Counted from the stretch's first letter, positions 23,085-38,655 are shown. The stretch is 64,000 bases of DNA from Cunninghamella blakesleeana (GCA_017871115.1 JAFCIZ010000006.1:124001-188000), one strand, 5' to 3'. Notes: a model not told the origin generated them from the sequence alone. Made by a program: numbers and translations.

Positions 23085-24572
23085 TTAATAGTCTTTACTT
23101 TTGCTGCAGCTCGGTAAATGTTCGCCTCGATATTTGATTAGATATTCGCCATTTTCTTTAAATAAAATGGTTTTGTTGACCGAACAATTGCCCTATTAAA
23201 ATAAAAATAAAGATATAAAAATTAATAACCAATAATATATAAATAATAAATGATACCATTATATATATTACATTAATACTGTTAGCACATTTATAATAGA
23301 CTGATTTGTTGCCCGTTTTTTTTTGTATTGTATTTCCATTATTTCTCCAAGAATAGCCATCTAAATAAGGATAATCTCTAGTTTCAACAATTTTAGTAAT
23401 AGCTTGCATTTCCCTTTTTCTTTTTTGTCGAGGTTGCTGTTGATGATGGTAATATGGATCATATCTTGAGTTATGATTATTTAGTGACGAGAATGATGGT
23501 GTTCTATTATATTCTTGATGATGATGTTCTATATAATTATTGTTATTATTATTATTAGGTGGAGGAGGAGTTGAAGAATGAATATCATGATTCGTTATTC
23601 TAAAATAGAAAGAAAAAAAAGAAAGAAAAAGAAAAAGAGTTTAAAAAAATTATTATTTCCGATTTAGTACCTTTTTTTTTTATTTTCTGGGTTCCTACTA
23701 TGTATATACATATTTATATTAGCTTACTCTGATATAGGTGACATAAGATTTGAATTTGAAAATTGAGATGAATTAATATCGTTTGAACATAAAGGATGAG
23801 GAGGGTCATTTAATAGTGAAGCGGATGATGTAGAATAAGTATGAATCAATTCATTATTATCATTATTATTAGTAAGATTGTGTTTTAAATGAAAAGGGTT
23901 CGATCTTTGTGATACAGTAGGTGATGTCATTAAGTTTGTTATTGGTTGGCTTAAATATTGGAAAGAAGAATCATCTATAGAATTATTATTATTATTATTA
24001 TTACTATAATTGTTATTGTTATGAATAGCTTGATTTAAAAATGAGGAAGAGGATGAGGAAGAGGATGAAGATAATGCTGCTACTATGGATGAAGATGAGG
24101 GTGAAGATGAATGGTTGTTATTATTATTAGAAAAGGGAATATCGGTTGCAGAGGAAGATGATAAATGTATAGTAGAAGAAGATGAAGTAGAAGGAGAGGA
24201 CAAAGCTGGTGTAGTAGATATTAACTGTTGTTTTTGTTGCAATATCAATAAATCAAGCTCTTTTGCTTTTAATTTGGCTTCTTCTGCTCTTCTTTTATCT
24301 TCTTCTAATTTGCTTGATAATATTAGCTTTAATAATTCAGGTTGGGATTGGTAACACAATATTATATCTTGTAAATCATACGAGCTAGTATTGCTGCTGC
24401 TATTGGTATTACTATTATTGTTACTGCTATTGCTGTTATTATTAGAGATTGGTGTTGTCATTTTTACTGAATTAGTTACAGGAGATGAATTATCTTGAAA
24501 AGGCTGGAATGGAACTTGTTCATGATGATATAAAGGGATATATTTTATTGAATTATCTTTACAACCATTCAT
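23085..24572 (-). CDS. WRKY/GCM1-superfamily zinc-finger protein with coiled coil (3 exons)
   Basis: Exons 24572-23728, 23599-23272 and 23192-23085 close in frame as 426 aa. The C-terminus (about 357-421) carries DYPYLDGYSWRNNGN (W366), then YYKCANS, then NGNCSVNKTI and KYRGEHLPSC. The candidate zinc ligands C386-x7-C394-x21-H416-x3-C420, with DGY.WR.NG in place of plant DGYRWRKYGQK, match the WRKY-GCM1 fold. A basic PRQKRKR precedes the domain and could be a nuclear signal. A charged heptad-like stretch (LEEDKRRAEEAKLKAKELDL) in the first exon predicts a coiled coil for dimerisation. The remainder is Asn/Ser-rich. It is probably a DNA-binding regulator, though FLYWCH-type or transposase-derived domains of the same superfamily are alternatives. 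Intron 2 splits the zinc knuckle just before GNC. Confidence 0.75.
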
Positions 24573-25166
24573 AACTAAACAATTACTAATTTAAAGAAAA
24601 ATGAGAATGAGAGAGGAAAAGAAAAAGAGGGAAAAAAAAGGAAAAGTGAAAAAAAAAAAGGTTTTTATTTATTTTTATTCCGTTTTTTTCTCATAATCAT
24701 AAAAAGCGACTTTTCCGGAGATTCAAAATATTTTTTTTATTACCAAATTTAAAAATTAGCCAATCATATTATGATTCACCCCGCCTTTCAATGGATTGAT
24801 GTGGAGTAAATAAGAATATGGTACTACCTTAGAGTTTCCGAATTCCCCCAGGAAGCCTTGGTTTAATAATAATAAATAAAAAAGCGGGAAGCATCGTTTT
24901 TCTTTTCCTTTTCCCTTTTTTTTAACCTTTTGTATCACATAACATGAATATTAGTAAATCCTTCCCAGTTTTTGATTTCTCATTCATATTAATGTTAATC
25001 GATTAAAAAAAAGTGGGGAGTATTCATTGATTATCCTTATTTACTCATTAATATTATTTTATGAAACCATACATCTAAAAAAAAATGACTTTGCTATTTT
25101 TTTTTAATCTAAAAATACTTGATTTGGTTAATGATATGCTTCAAAAAAGCTTTTTTTTAAATATGT

Positions 25167-25202
<36 letters not shown>

Positions 25203-25339
25203 GGAAAACATAGCCATAACCACACACAGATACGCAATATAAGAAAGATTATCAAGATTAATCAATTGTAATAAAAAAAAAGTTTATTTATTACTTTTCT
25301 TCCCATCTATTAATTTACTAAACTAATAAACATATTTTT
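24573..25339. promoter_or_regulatory. Promoter of the WRKY/GCM1-like gene and ESA1 3' flank
   Basis: A CCAATCA box is at 24760-24766, about 190 bp upstream of the start at 24572, and a purine tract follows the start at about 24597-24660. A (TA)n tract lies at about 25180-25201. No gene is seen. Confidence 0.45.
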
Positions 25340-27572
<2,233 letters not shown>

Positions 27573-28654
27573 ATGCTATCAATAAAGAAAGATCAATTAA
27601 AATATACATCATGTTATTGCGAAGAAAATATATATTTATTATGTAAAACAATAAAAGATCAGTTTCCTAATAAATTAGACGATTGTTTTGTTATTTTTAT
27701 TAGTAATAAAAAAGAGCAGGTAAATATATAATAAAAACTACATAGTAAAATAAAGATCAATTTAGACTTGCATCTATTCAATTCAGCTTTTATTCTTTTT
27801 ATTTTGTTTTTTTAGATTCCAATGTGGTATCAACGAAGAGGTCAAATATTAGACGAAGGTTTAGTAGTTTGGGTATGAAAAAAATAAATAAGCAAGAAAT
27901 ATGTACGGCATATATATCATAGATATATAAAAAAAACTACGCGATTCAAGCATATTTATTATTATTGTTCTTTATTTATTATAGGATTATCACGTTATAT
28001 TATTAGTAAAGGATACACAAAGTGGAGATCAAAACAAGTAAATAAAATATAAATAGGAACCATTATAGAAATAGAATATATATATGCATATGTGTTTAAG
28101 TGGACAATACTTTATTCATTTTCTCGTATCCTTTTTTTTTCTTATCTTCTTATTTTTCTCACTTTTTATCATTTATTATTTAGAAAAGATTATATTTATG
28201 ATTTTGATACATTATTATCCTTTCCAAGTTTATTTTCAACTTATGTTCAAAAAAGCTTTCGTCCTTTTTTTCCTCTTCTTGACAAATACAGACGCAGTTT
28301 TCGTAAAATCCCAGCTAAAGTATATCTTGATCAATTTGCTTCAGATCGATCACATATGGTAATAAAATATAAAACGGATTATAAAATAGTTGTAATTAAC
28401 ATCATCATTATCTTCATCATCATATGAATTCTTTTTTCTATTACTATTTCCTTTAATCAATTTTTATTTTTATTTATTATATATGTAAATAGATAGACAA
28501 TGGTATATATAAGGCTCCTCCTCCTGATTATCCACCTATTATATCAAATTACGAAACAAATACCTTACCTTATTTTAGAGATATGACACAAACAACAAAT
28601 GCAGATAAATATGGCAAAGTAGTGAGCGAAGATGAATTTTTTAGAGTAGAATAA
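27573..28654 (+). CDS. NTAQ1: Protein N-terminal glutamine amidohydrolase, WDYHV family (5 exons)
   Basis: Exons 27573-27719, 27816-27872, 27985-28037, 28184-28358 and 28493-28654 close in frame as 197 aa, close to the animal length (about 205). The enzyme deamidates N-terminal Gln to Glu, a tertiary destabilising step of the Arg/N-degron pathway, in cytosol or nucleus. Conserved blocks are TSCYCEENIYLLC, the signature WDYHVILL, IYDFDTLLSFP, YLDQFASDRSHM and APPPDYPPI. The catalytic triad is C16, H71 and D92, matching human C28/H81/D97. The second intron falls exactly between W68 and D69 of the WDYHV signature. Yeast uses the unrelated NTA1 for this step, so the animal/plant-type enzyme is notable in a fungus. 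It is divergent from ESA1 and convergent with KIN1. Confidence 0.95.
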
Positions 28655-28682
28655 ATTCAGGTCTTTTTTATTATATCTTAAT

Positions 28683-28702
28683 ATATATATATATATATAT
28701 AT
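28683..28702. repeat. (TA)n and (TTA)n microsatellites in the NTAQ1/KIN1 convergent spacer
   Basis: A 20-bp TA run followed by an ATT/TTA run at about 28734-28780 and a second TA run at about 28866-28887, all between two convergent stop codons. Confidence 0.7.
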
Positions 28703-28935
28703 CTTTTGTAATCGTACGTGTATCATCCTCTTTTTATTATTATTATTATTATTGTTATTATTATTATTATTATTATTATATTAAAAGGGGAAAAAAATTA
28801 AATAGAAATAACTTATAAATAATTAAAACAAAAATTAATAATAAATAAATTCCATTTGATCAAAATATATATATATATATATATATAAATATTTATATTA
28901 AATTGTATATACAAAAAATAAGGATTTTAAACTAT

Positions 28936-31900
28936 CTATAATTTTAATTCAGCTAAGATTCTACTACACATATTTTTATATTGCCAAGTATCTCCACTAA
29001 CACGTCGAAACTGTAAACCATGCATTCCTAACCAAGGCACTTTGACAATATAAATTTCAAACCTTACTACTAAATCAGGAACTGTGACGGATGTATTTGG
29101 GATTACTGATTGTTGATGATGTTGATGAGACGAAGGTGGTGAAGTGGAAGAAGTGGAAGAAGTTTGTTGCTGATGAAAAGAAGATGATGAAGATGATGAA
29201 TTAGAATGATGATGTTGTTGTTGATGTGGATCTTGATCTATCATAACTCGATTCATATCAATACTTGGTACATGAACACATTCAAATCGACTTTTACTTT
29301 CTCTCCATTTTACACCAATTCTTTCTAACACACGGATTAAATCAGCTCGTATGACAGATGGGTGTTTGGTTGAAGTTGTAGAAACAGAAAATAGTCCTTT
29401 CAAAAAAATAGGTTTGACTTGCTCATCCGCTGTCCCTTGTATATGATGAGCTACACCTTGTGCATTTGATGGAAATATTTGTTCATGTTGATGATTTTGT
29501 TGATTTTGTTGTTGGGAAGACGTTGTACTAGGCGATTCTATTATATTAAAATGCTGATAATCTTGTTTACTTCCACTTTTAGTTAATCGATGCCCTTTTA
29601 TTCTACTATTTTCGTTGCTATTATTATTGTTATTATTACTATAATTATTATTATTAATATTAATATTATTATTATTATTATTTATTTCATTCACATCTAT
29701 TTGATGATGATGATGATCATTAGGAGGTATATGAAAAGTATGGCGATGATGACTGTTTGTATTGTTGTTATTATTGTTATTATTATTTATTGTTGGCGAA
29801 GTGATAGATCCTGTAATACTTCTTCTAGATAACATTTTACTGAATTTCTTTCCAAGTTTTGTAGGTGATACTAAATGATCTTCATTCTCTATATTTGTCG
29901 ATACTGGACGCCGAGATGATGATGATTTTGTAATGGATGTATTAATATGTAATGAAGGGGGGGAAGAAGGAGAATGAATTCTTTTATCATTATATTTTGT
30001 TGATGAAGATGGTGACGAGACAGAAGGATTGGTTATAGTAAGTGGATTGGTATTACTGCCATCTATATTTCCTGGTAATGGGAATAATTCAGTAATATAA
30101 GCACTGCTGCTAGGTGTTCGATCATCATTCGTATGTCTACGCTGCCTTAGACTTTTTTTAATATTATTTCTATGAGGTTGAAAATGCTGATGGTGGTGTT
30201 GATGGCCAGGGAGGCCCATATCGTTATTATTGAATAAAGTGGTGGTTGTATTTTTAGGATGAATGGGAATATTATTATGATGCCAATTAAATAACTTTCC
30301 AAACCCATGTTGTGTATCAGAAGATATATGTTTATCCACTTCTACAATGTGTCCATTATCATCTATATGAATTTGGGTTTTTCCATTTTCTCCATAAGAT
30401 ATTCCAGTTGTAATGTCATTATCATGAAGTGGATCCAATGCTGATGAATCATATAATCCATGGCGCTGATATGTTGAATTAGCAGTTGTATGAGCAGCTT
30501 CAGGCATAGAAATTGTATTAACTGGACCCAGCGATGTATTTTTTTCTATTGTTGTTGGTGCCGTCGTTGTCGTTGTTGCGCCAATATGATTATCATTATT
30601 TGATGTTGTAGGTGAAGTAACATGATCTGTAATAGATAGTTTTCTAGTGTATTTTTTTAATTTTCCACTATTTGAATGAGAAGAAAGCTGTTGATAATCT
30701 ACCCCGAAAACATCTTTTGTATCACCATTACCACTACTATCATTCATTAAGCATTGTTGCTTTTCCCGTTCCAAACGTTCTTTTACCAAATAATAAATAG
30801 AAACTAAAGGATGGTAAGCAGATGGAATAGATTGAGGATCATCATTTGGTAAATAAAATGTAGGGCGTCTTCTTGAGAGAGGATTTGGTGTATGTTGATG
30901 CTGATGTTGATACTGTTGTGCTTGTGAACGTCGTTCTGCTAATGTTGCCGCTGCCTTTTGATATTCATCCGATTGAATAATAGATTCTAATTGATTTTTT
31001 ATTTCATCTTCTGTTCCAAATTCAAACCCTGTCATACCACGTACGACTTCCATATCAATTGGCAAAGTTAATGGAACACGATCTGGTAAATAATTATCTA
31101 TGGGTTCATTAAATCCTTTATTCATCCATGGATGTATTGTAATTTCTGCTGTAGTAGCTCGATGACTAGGATTGACAACAAGCATTCTTGATAAAATATT
31201 TTTGCATTCTATATATGTATATGTATACATATATATATATAAAATATAATTAATAATAATATTATATCATCAATTACTTGTATATATATATATATTTAAA
31301 AAAGAAACAGCAATAGCTATATTTTTTTTTATTTACCTGAGCTTAAATGAGAAGGATAATCTACAACACCACGTTTAATTTTTTCATGAAGAGCAGCCAT
31401 ATTTTGATCATCAAAAGGGACTTTACCACATACTAAGACATATAAAACAATACCAAAACTCCATATATCGACTTCAGGACCAGTATAAGCTTTTGCATTT
31501 AATAATTCAGGAGCAGCAAAATATAAAGAACCACAAAAAGTAGAAAGATGAGATTTAGGTGAAAATAAATTAGATAAACCAAAATCTATGATTTTTATAT
31601 GGCCAGAACTTGAGATCAAGATATTTTCAATTTTTAAATCACGATGGACAATGGAGTTTCTATGACAATAATCTAAAATTAAATTAAACAAGAAAAAAAA
31701 AAAAAACACAATTAAATAAATTAATATTAAAACGTTAAAGGAAGGGGTGGATTTATACATTTATGTTTATATTAAAAATAAAATAGATTGCCTACCTAAA
31801 GCACTAATAATTTGTCTTGAAAACCTTCTTGCATGACGTTCTTTTAATTTACCATGAGAGATAATGAAATCTAATAATTGACCACCATCCACATATTCCA

Positions 31901-32670
31901 TAAACATATAATAGTAAGGGTCCAACACTACCATTTCTTTTAAACTAACAATATAAGGATGATGTAGTAATAACATGATACTTGCTTCTCGAATTGTCCG
32001 AATTTCTCTTTGATGATCCTTTTCATATTTTTTTTTACTACTGATATCTTCACTAGATGGTTTATCTTGAGTACAAACTCTAGGTACTATTTTAACAGCA
32101 AGCTAATATCATTGAAATAGTGATAATAAAAATAAGGAAAAGGATATGAGTTTGATAGGTTTTTTTATATAAATTTATGAAAAAATGATTGCATAAATTA
32201 AATATATATATATATATCATTACTTTATCTTGAGTAATATTATGTATAGCCAAACGAACTTTTCCCATAGAACCAGCGCCAAGTGTACTAACAAGAGTAT
32301 AATTACCAATAACTCGACGTGGTTTCACTCGTCGAGCTAATAATTGAGAAGTGTGCTTATTATTATTGTTATTATTAGCAGAAGAAGTAGAAGTAGAGGA
32401 AGAAGGTTTTGTTGTCGTAGTTTTGGTATTATCGTTATTATTTATAGTATTGGTTATTGATGTCATTGGTTTTTTTTGTTCTTGTTGTTGTTCCTTTTTT
32501 ATTTGAGTGGTTGATTGATCAGGAATAGCATATTTTGGTAAATAATTAGGTTGAGGTGAATCACATAAAATAGTATTACCATTTGGTCCTCGAACTATAG
32601 TATCATTAGGTGATAAAAGTGAATCCGAACTTACTGATTTGGAAGATCGCCTATCTTCAGAAATCATCAT
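28936..32670 (-). CDS. KIN1: KIN1/KIN2 (MARK/PAR-1-like) Ser/Thr protein kinase with KA1 domain (4 exons)
   Basis: Exons 32670-32224, 32102-31796, 31672-31337 and 31208-28936 close in frame as 1120 aa. The kinase domain runs from about residue 124 to 395: glycine loop LGAGSMGKV, Lys153 in LAVKIV, the REIRTIREA helix, HRDLKIEN at 261-268, DFG at 281-283 and the [15 protein letters not shown] block. About 650 residues of Ser/Asn/His-rich linker follow. The C-terminus has a KA1-type membrane-binding domain ([20 protein letters not shown], then ILAELKL). This layout is that of fungal Kin1/Kin2, which act in polarised growth and exocytosis at the cell cortex. The long linker is typical. The stop is convergent with NTAQ1. 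Confidence in the subfamily is high because kinase and KA1 agree. Confidence 0.92.
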
Positions 32671-33048
32671 ATATATTTATTATTAGTTATTGTTTTTTTT
32701 TTATTGTTATTATATTGTAAGTTAAGCAATAACCATAAGTAAAATAAAATAAAAAAAGAGAAAGAAGGAAAAACTATAGAAAGATAGGGCTTTGTTATTT
32801 TTTTTAAAAAAAAAAGAGAGAGGGAAAAAAAAGAAAAATAGGAAAAAAAATTAAGGAGGGCGGTCTTTTTATTTTATTTTATATTGATCTCTAAGCTTTC
32901 CCCACTTTATTACTTTTTCATATATGTTTATATTTATATTAGTGATTAGTTATTAGTTGTTGTTTATTAAAAATTATTATTATTACTACTATTACAATTA
33001 TATATTAATACATTATATTTTACAATAAAAAATGATATGCATATAATA

Positions 33049-33085
<37 letters not shown>

Positions 33086-33099
33086 CTTCAAAAAAAAGG
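32671..33099. promoter_or_regulatory. KIN1 promoter and 3' flank of the HSPA12-like gene
   Basis: 429 bp. Contains a purine tract at about 32750-32850 (CT-rich on the gene's strand) and a (TA)n run at about 33050-33080. No gene. Confidence 0.45.
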
Positions 33100-34848
33100 C
33101 TATTTTTGATTAAAAGTATGACGATTATTATTATTAAAGAGGATAGGCTGTATTGTAGGTGAAGATGGTAACAAATTATTATCAAAAGAGGATGAAGTAT
33201 CAAACTTGGAAGTAAAAGTAAAAGAATTATTACCAATAAAACAAATGATTTTGATTTCAGTCAGTCCAAAATACATGTTTATAGTGATTTTCACTTTTTC
33301 ACCTTTTTTAACTCCGTTTAATTTTGGCATAACAATAGGAAAGTGGCCGACTTTTTGAATTTGAGGATCGGTTGTTAATCTTGGAATATCCATTTCGTCG
33401 CCGTCAAAAGCATAAAGATCTAAGGATAAAAAAAAAAAGAGTGAAAATCCCCCGGTTTGTATATACATATATACCAGTGAGTTTCCTTTTAGTTTAGTTT
33501 ATTTTATTTAATAGAACAATTTCTTTTTCTTTACTTACCAGAATCCGTATTATTCGGATAACTAATCACAAATTGTTTTGTAATACATTCATTCACTTTA
33601 ATGCTTTGACCTTTTTTAACATAAATACTAAATCTTTTTCGACAATAATGTTTTTGATCGCGACCTATAACAAAATATTCTTGAGGATCCAAATCAGGTT
33701 GAAATAACATTCTTGTTTCTACGCCATATGTTCTACGAGAAACTCTTTCTGTTACAATATGAGGGTATAAGCCGAAATAAACCGCTCCACGAACCACGGC
33801 TAATTCACCACGAGGTGGTACCTAATAAAAAAACCAAAAAAAAAAAGATAGAAAAAAAATTTTTTTCTTTCATTAGTACACATACGATCATCTCTTTCTC
33901 TTTTTCTTTTTTTTATAGTATATATTTATTACCCCAATCATCCCAACGCGATGAGCGAACGATTGTTCTATGCGACGAAAAAGGTAATTGGATTGACCAA
34001 ACCCACCAACTAAAAAGATGGCTTCTAAAATAGGGGATTGCTTTAATTGGTGTTCAATAAGATCGAGAACTTGTTGTACAATCGGATCGAAGATGTATAA
34101 TAATAGTTCACTGACCGGTAAGTGTAAGCATCCATTTTCAAGCCCAATAGAAGGATCTGTTATATTGCTTAGTCCCATCGAACCGGGTAATTCAATAAAA
34201 TGATCTTCTAAACCGTCGAACTCGGGCTATATAAAAACATAAAGTTAATATAGAATAATGTTAAAACTTTATTCATTTTATTATAGATATATTATTACCT
34301 TGATGATATTAATAAAAGTATCCATGATATAATCCATTGTATGATCGTTGATTTCGCCATAAGTTATAAATTTTTGATGAATATATTGACGCATTCTTTC
34401 ATCTAAAAAACCAGATCCGCATGATGCACCTTGTCCAGATGTTACTTCTTTTAAATAGCGTCTATATAAATAAAAATCAAAATCAAAATAAATAAATATA
34501 TATATATATATATAATTGTATGTTGATTACATTATTTTCATTTGATACTATTTTTTTTTGTTTTTTGTTTTTTTTACAATATATATTTACCTTCCATCTT
34601 TTTTATCAATTTCAAAAACAATTAAATCAACAGTTCCTCCACCAGCATCACAAATCATAAACCTCTGACCTTGCGTTAAATTAAATTGTTCTGATTTTTT
34701 TTCACAATACAAAGCAGCAGCTTCTGGTTCAGATATTAACATAAGTCGATCAGGATGATCGGATCTTGAGATGATGTTGGCCTGAATAGCAGCTTCACGC
34801 ATAATAGCTTTTGCTTGATCATTAAACATAGCAGGTACTGTAAGGCAC

Positions 34849-34895
<47 letters not shown>

Positions 34896-35257
34896 TTAGA
34901 TCCTTTCTTTTTTTTTCTTTTTTTTCTTTTTTTATTTCTTACATAACGATATTTTTGTTCATTATAATTGATAGCAAAACCCTTTCTTAATTCTGATTTG
35001 ATGTGATAATATAGTACTTGTAAATAATCGGCTATGACGTCAATGATATGAAGATCGTTTGGTAAAGGAGAAGTATGTTTTACTTGGTGATCCAAATAAA
35101 GTTTAAATTTTGATAATAATAGAAAATCCTTATGGCTATTCGGTTTCATCCCAATTCTTTTTGCACTATACCCCCAATCCACCAACTGCTTACTACCTTT
35201 TCTATATAAGGATAATGTTGGTACCTATTTATATATATATATATATATATACATGTA

Positions 35258-35298
<41 letters not shown>

Positions 35299-35755
35299 GA
35301 TCATCTATGATTATCAGTTTTTCATTTTAATCTTATTCACCTTTGGATAGATATTGCTCTGTTGTCTTGGCCTAGTGGATACATAAAAAAAAAAAGAGGA
35401 ACAAGAACAATAAAGTCAGCACCTATAAAGTTTACAAGTTTTACTTTTTTAAAGTAGAAAGAAAAAGAAAAAAAAAAAAAAGTTTTACATTTACCATTTT
35501 GATATATCTACTATTTCATTATTATGAACTATTGCATAACTACAAGCTGAATAAGTTGTACCTGAGAAATAATAATAAATACATATAAATACATAATAAT
35601 AAAGAGTATTACAAGTTAATAAAATAGAAAGATCTTTTTTCACCCTTTTTATTATTATAATATATAATAATATATGATTACATCTATTCTCATTTATTAC
35701 CAAAATCAATACCAATAATAACAGGATAATCCGAATAATTAAAACTGCTCGCCAT
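33100..35755 (-). CDS. HSPA12-like divergent Hsp70 ATPase (9 exons)
   Basis: Exons 35755-35701, 35561-35495, 35371-35341, 35224-34943, 34847-34591, 34461-34299, 34226-33933, 33821-33539 and 33419-33100 close in frame as 583 aa. It has the actin/Hsp70 nucleotide-binding elements: phosphate-1 IGIDFGTTYSAC (17-22), CLTVPAMFNDQAK, LISEPEAAALY, phosphate-2 ICDAGGGTVDLIVFE, and the adenosine motif IFLVGGFGQSNYLF. The C-terminal part is short and lacks the classical peptide-binding domain and EEVD tail, as in animal HSPA12A/B. Such proteins are expanded in early-diverging fungi, and their client or role is poorly known; a cytosolic ATPase is likely. Several introns contain (TA)n tracts (34850-34892 and 35228-35251). 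It is divergent from the methyltransferase gene, 1.1 kb away. Confidence 0.9.
34850..34892. repeat. (TA)n microsatellite at an intron end
   Basis: About 40 bp of alternating T and A immediately upstream of the 3' splice site of exon 5 of the HSPA12-like gene; the terminal TATAG serves as acceptor. Confidence 0.85.
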
Positions 35756-36321
35756 TATTATTAGTAATAATTAACAGGAGTCCATATATAAGGAAGGATT
35801 GTCTTGGAATAAGAAAAAGAACAAGAGTGAGAAAGAAAAGGGAAAAAAAAATCCATGAGGAGGAGTTTAAAATAAATAAAAAAAACCAACAATAGGGATT
35901 TCGAAAAACCTTAAATCATCTGATCTTTCTTTTTTCTTTTTATTTTCAATTTCAAAAGCCTCGTATAATATATTACTCGAAATCACATGTATTTTTTAAT
36001 AATATATATTTTGATGATTACTATGATATATTTATAATAAAGATGACGATTTTTTTTCTTTATTTAAATCGAAATCTAAGGTTAAAATTCATTGATCGGA
36101 TCATATTTCTAAATATCTTTGTTTATGCAAGAAAGAATGAAAAAGATTTTTAAAACTGGCATCACGTTTTATCGGGTATTCAAAATAAGGAAACAGAAGG
36201 AAGAAGAAAAAAAGAGGGGTAATAAAAAAATAAAAAAAAAAAAAAGATAAAATAAAAAAAAAAGCTTATCATTTTAATATTATATATATTATATATATTA
36301 TATATATATATATATATTATA

Positions 36322-36354
<33 letters not shown>

Positions 36355-36886
36355 ATATAAAAAGGTATATCATCATACAATAAATAAGTGTATATCTAAT
36401 TTCTATATTTGTAACTATGACCCAGAATAATGGTCATCCTATATTTTTGATCATCCTATATTTTTGATTATGATATGAAACCATATTTTTATACATTATT
36501 AATAAATTCAAGGGAAAAAAAAAACATAATCCTTATTATTTGTTATCTAGTGAAAAACACCAGCGCTTGTTATCAAAGATCTAAACTAAAAATGATCGCC
36601 ACTTCTATTATCCCCCCCTTTCAATTTCATTACTAAAAAAAGATATCTATTTTATTTTCTTATATAAATAAAATAAACATTATTTTAAAATAAAATGATA
36701 ATAATAATTATATATTTTTCTTTTTCGTTCTTTTTTTCTTTCTTTCTTTCTTTCTATTTTCCTTTACTTTTTTCTTCTTCTTCCCTTCTCTCTTTTATAT
36801 AAATATAGTTAATTTATTTATTTTTTTTCTTTTTAACCTAATTATATTGTTTAAAATAATAATAACAATAACAATAAATTCGTACA
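35756..36886. promoter_or_regulatory. Divergent intergenic region, HSPA12-like gene / methyltransferase
   Basis: 1.1 kb between two start codons pointing apart. Contains a (TA)n block at about 36280-36360, a tandem ATCCTATATTTTTGAT pair at 36437-36468, and a CT-rich tract (TTTC repeats) at about 36718-36800 before the methyltransferase start. Confidence 0.5.
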
Positions 36887-38655
36887 ATGGGTAACCAAGC
36901 ATCTCAATCTATATTAACCTCGGCATTATCGTCTCATTTATCGTCAAAAGCCAAAAAACATATATCAGAAAATAAGTACCCATTTATCAACAACAGTAAT
37001 AATAATAATAATAATCAAAAAGAAGAAAAATCATCAACAGCCATTTCTTCTAAATCATCACATTCTATTTCAAGTAAATTATCCATCATTAACGGAAGAA
37101 AATATTTGGATACTAATCAATATTGTTATTTTTTACCTTGTGATGAAGATGAAATTGATCGATTGATCGTACTTGTATGTATTAAAAAATTTTTTTTTTT
37201 TTTTTTTTTTTTGAAACCACATTTTTTTTAAAGTGCCGCATATTTTTAACACCAATTTTTTTTTTTTTTTTTCCTTATTATATATTTATACGTAGCATTA
37301 TTTATTAAAATATACTTTTAATACTAATTTTACAGCACCCGTACGTGAATTATTACAAAATCAACATGATCGCCCTAAAGTATTAGATGTTGGTACTGGA
37401 TGTGGTAGCTGGTAAATAATAATAAGAATAATTTAAAGAACCAGAAGAAAAATGGAAACGATAAAAAAAAAAAAACATGTAGTGTAACATTTCCTTATAT
37501 ATACAAGTTTTGTGATAAATAATAAATAATAATAATAATCATGACATGTGTATATTTATTTGCTTTTATTAGGATATTAGAAATGGCAGTCGATTTCCCA
37601 AATGCAGGTATATCTATAAAAAATTCTTTTTTTTAAAAAAGGAATGATTCATTGATCCATTGTTATTAATATTTTACATGTATGTATTTATAGATTTTTA
37701 CGGAATCGATATTGCAGCCATGTACCCGACTACCATCAAACCATCCAATACTTATTTTCAACAACATGATATACTACAAGGATTACCTTTTGAAAATGAA
37801 ACGTTTGATTATGTATTTATGAGACAAATGACCATCTGCACAACAAAACAAGAATTGATTCAATTGTTAGAAGAAATCTGTAGAGTCTTGAAACCAAATG
37901 GATATATAGAAATCATTGATGCTGAATATAAAATCCAAAGACCAGGTCCCGTTAGCTATAAATTAATTAATGAACATTGTAAGTTTAAAAAAAAAAAAAA
38001 ATGAGCTATTTTTTTTTTATCTGACCATTTTTTTGGTTTTTTATTTATAGTAATTGATCTTTTAAAAACACAATACGGGATTGAAAATGATTTATCAACG
38101 CAACTATCTACCTTATTAATGACCACACAATCCAACCATAATGGAGGCGGTGCATTCATCGACACAAGACAGCAACGCGTGACAATTCCTTTGGGCTGGG
38201 GTGGTAAATTGGGTGAATTACATGGTCAAAACCTCGCCCTTTATTTAAGATCCATTAATCCTTCCATTACTAAACCAACCACTACATCTAAACAACTATC
38301 AACTTGGTCCCCAGCTGGGATGGAACATAAGACTACTTTATTAACCGAAGGCGCCATTCAGCATACTTTAAATGAATGCAAAAAATATCAATCTCATTTG
38401 AATTGGTATGCTTGCTATGCTAGAAAATCTTCTTTACCTAATACAAATGCTTGTCTTCATACTCCCAATACATCGTCCTTTTCTTCTTCTATAACCACCT
38501 CTTCTACTTCTTCTACGTTTCCTTCATTATTATCCAACACTTCTATTTCTTCTCATGTATCATCATCTTCTACTACTACTTCACCTAAATATGCTACCAT
38601 TGACGCTTTTGAATGGGATTCCATAAATAGCTTCGTTACCGGATATGTAGAATAA
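36887..38655 (+). CDS. Class I SAM-dependent methyltransferase, substrate unknown (5 exons)
   Basis: Exons 36887-37174, 37296-37411, 37573-37607, 37694-37978 and 38051-38655 close in frame as 442 aa. The Rossmann core holds motif I VLDVGTGCGSW (125-135), the acidic strand FYGIDIAAMYP, ENETFDYVFMRQM (motif II region), and EEICRVLKPNGYIEIID, all features of fungal LaeA-like/TAM-type methyltransferases. The N-terminus MGNQASQS is a possible N-myristoylation signal (Gly2, Ser6), followed by a Ser/Asn-rich region. The last exon contains a conserved IPLGWGGKLGEL stretch and a Ser/Thr-rich tail. The substrate cannot be told from the sequence. It is convergent with the next gene (885 bp between stops). 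Confidence 0.85.

Noticed and set aside
24085..24354. Plus-strand frame rich in Asp and Glu
   Set aside because: Antisense reading of the serine-rich repeats in the WRKY/GCM1-like gene.
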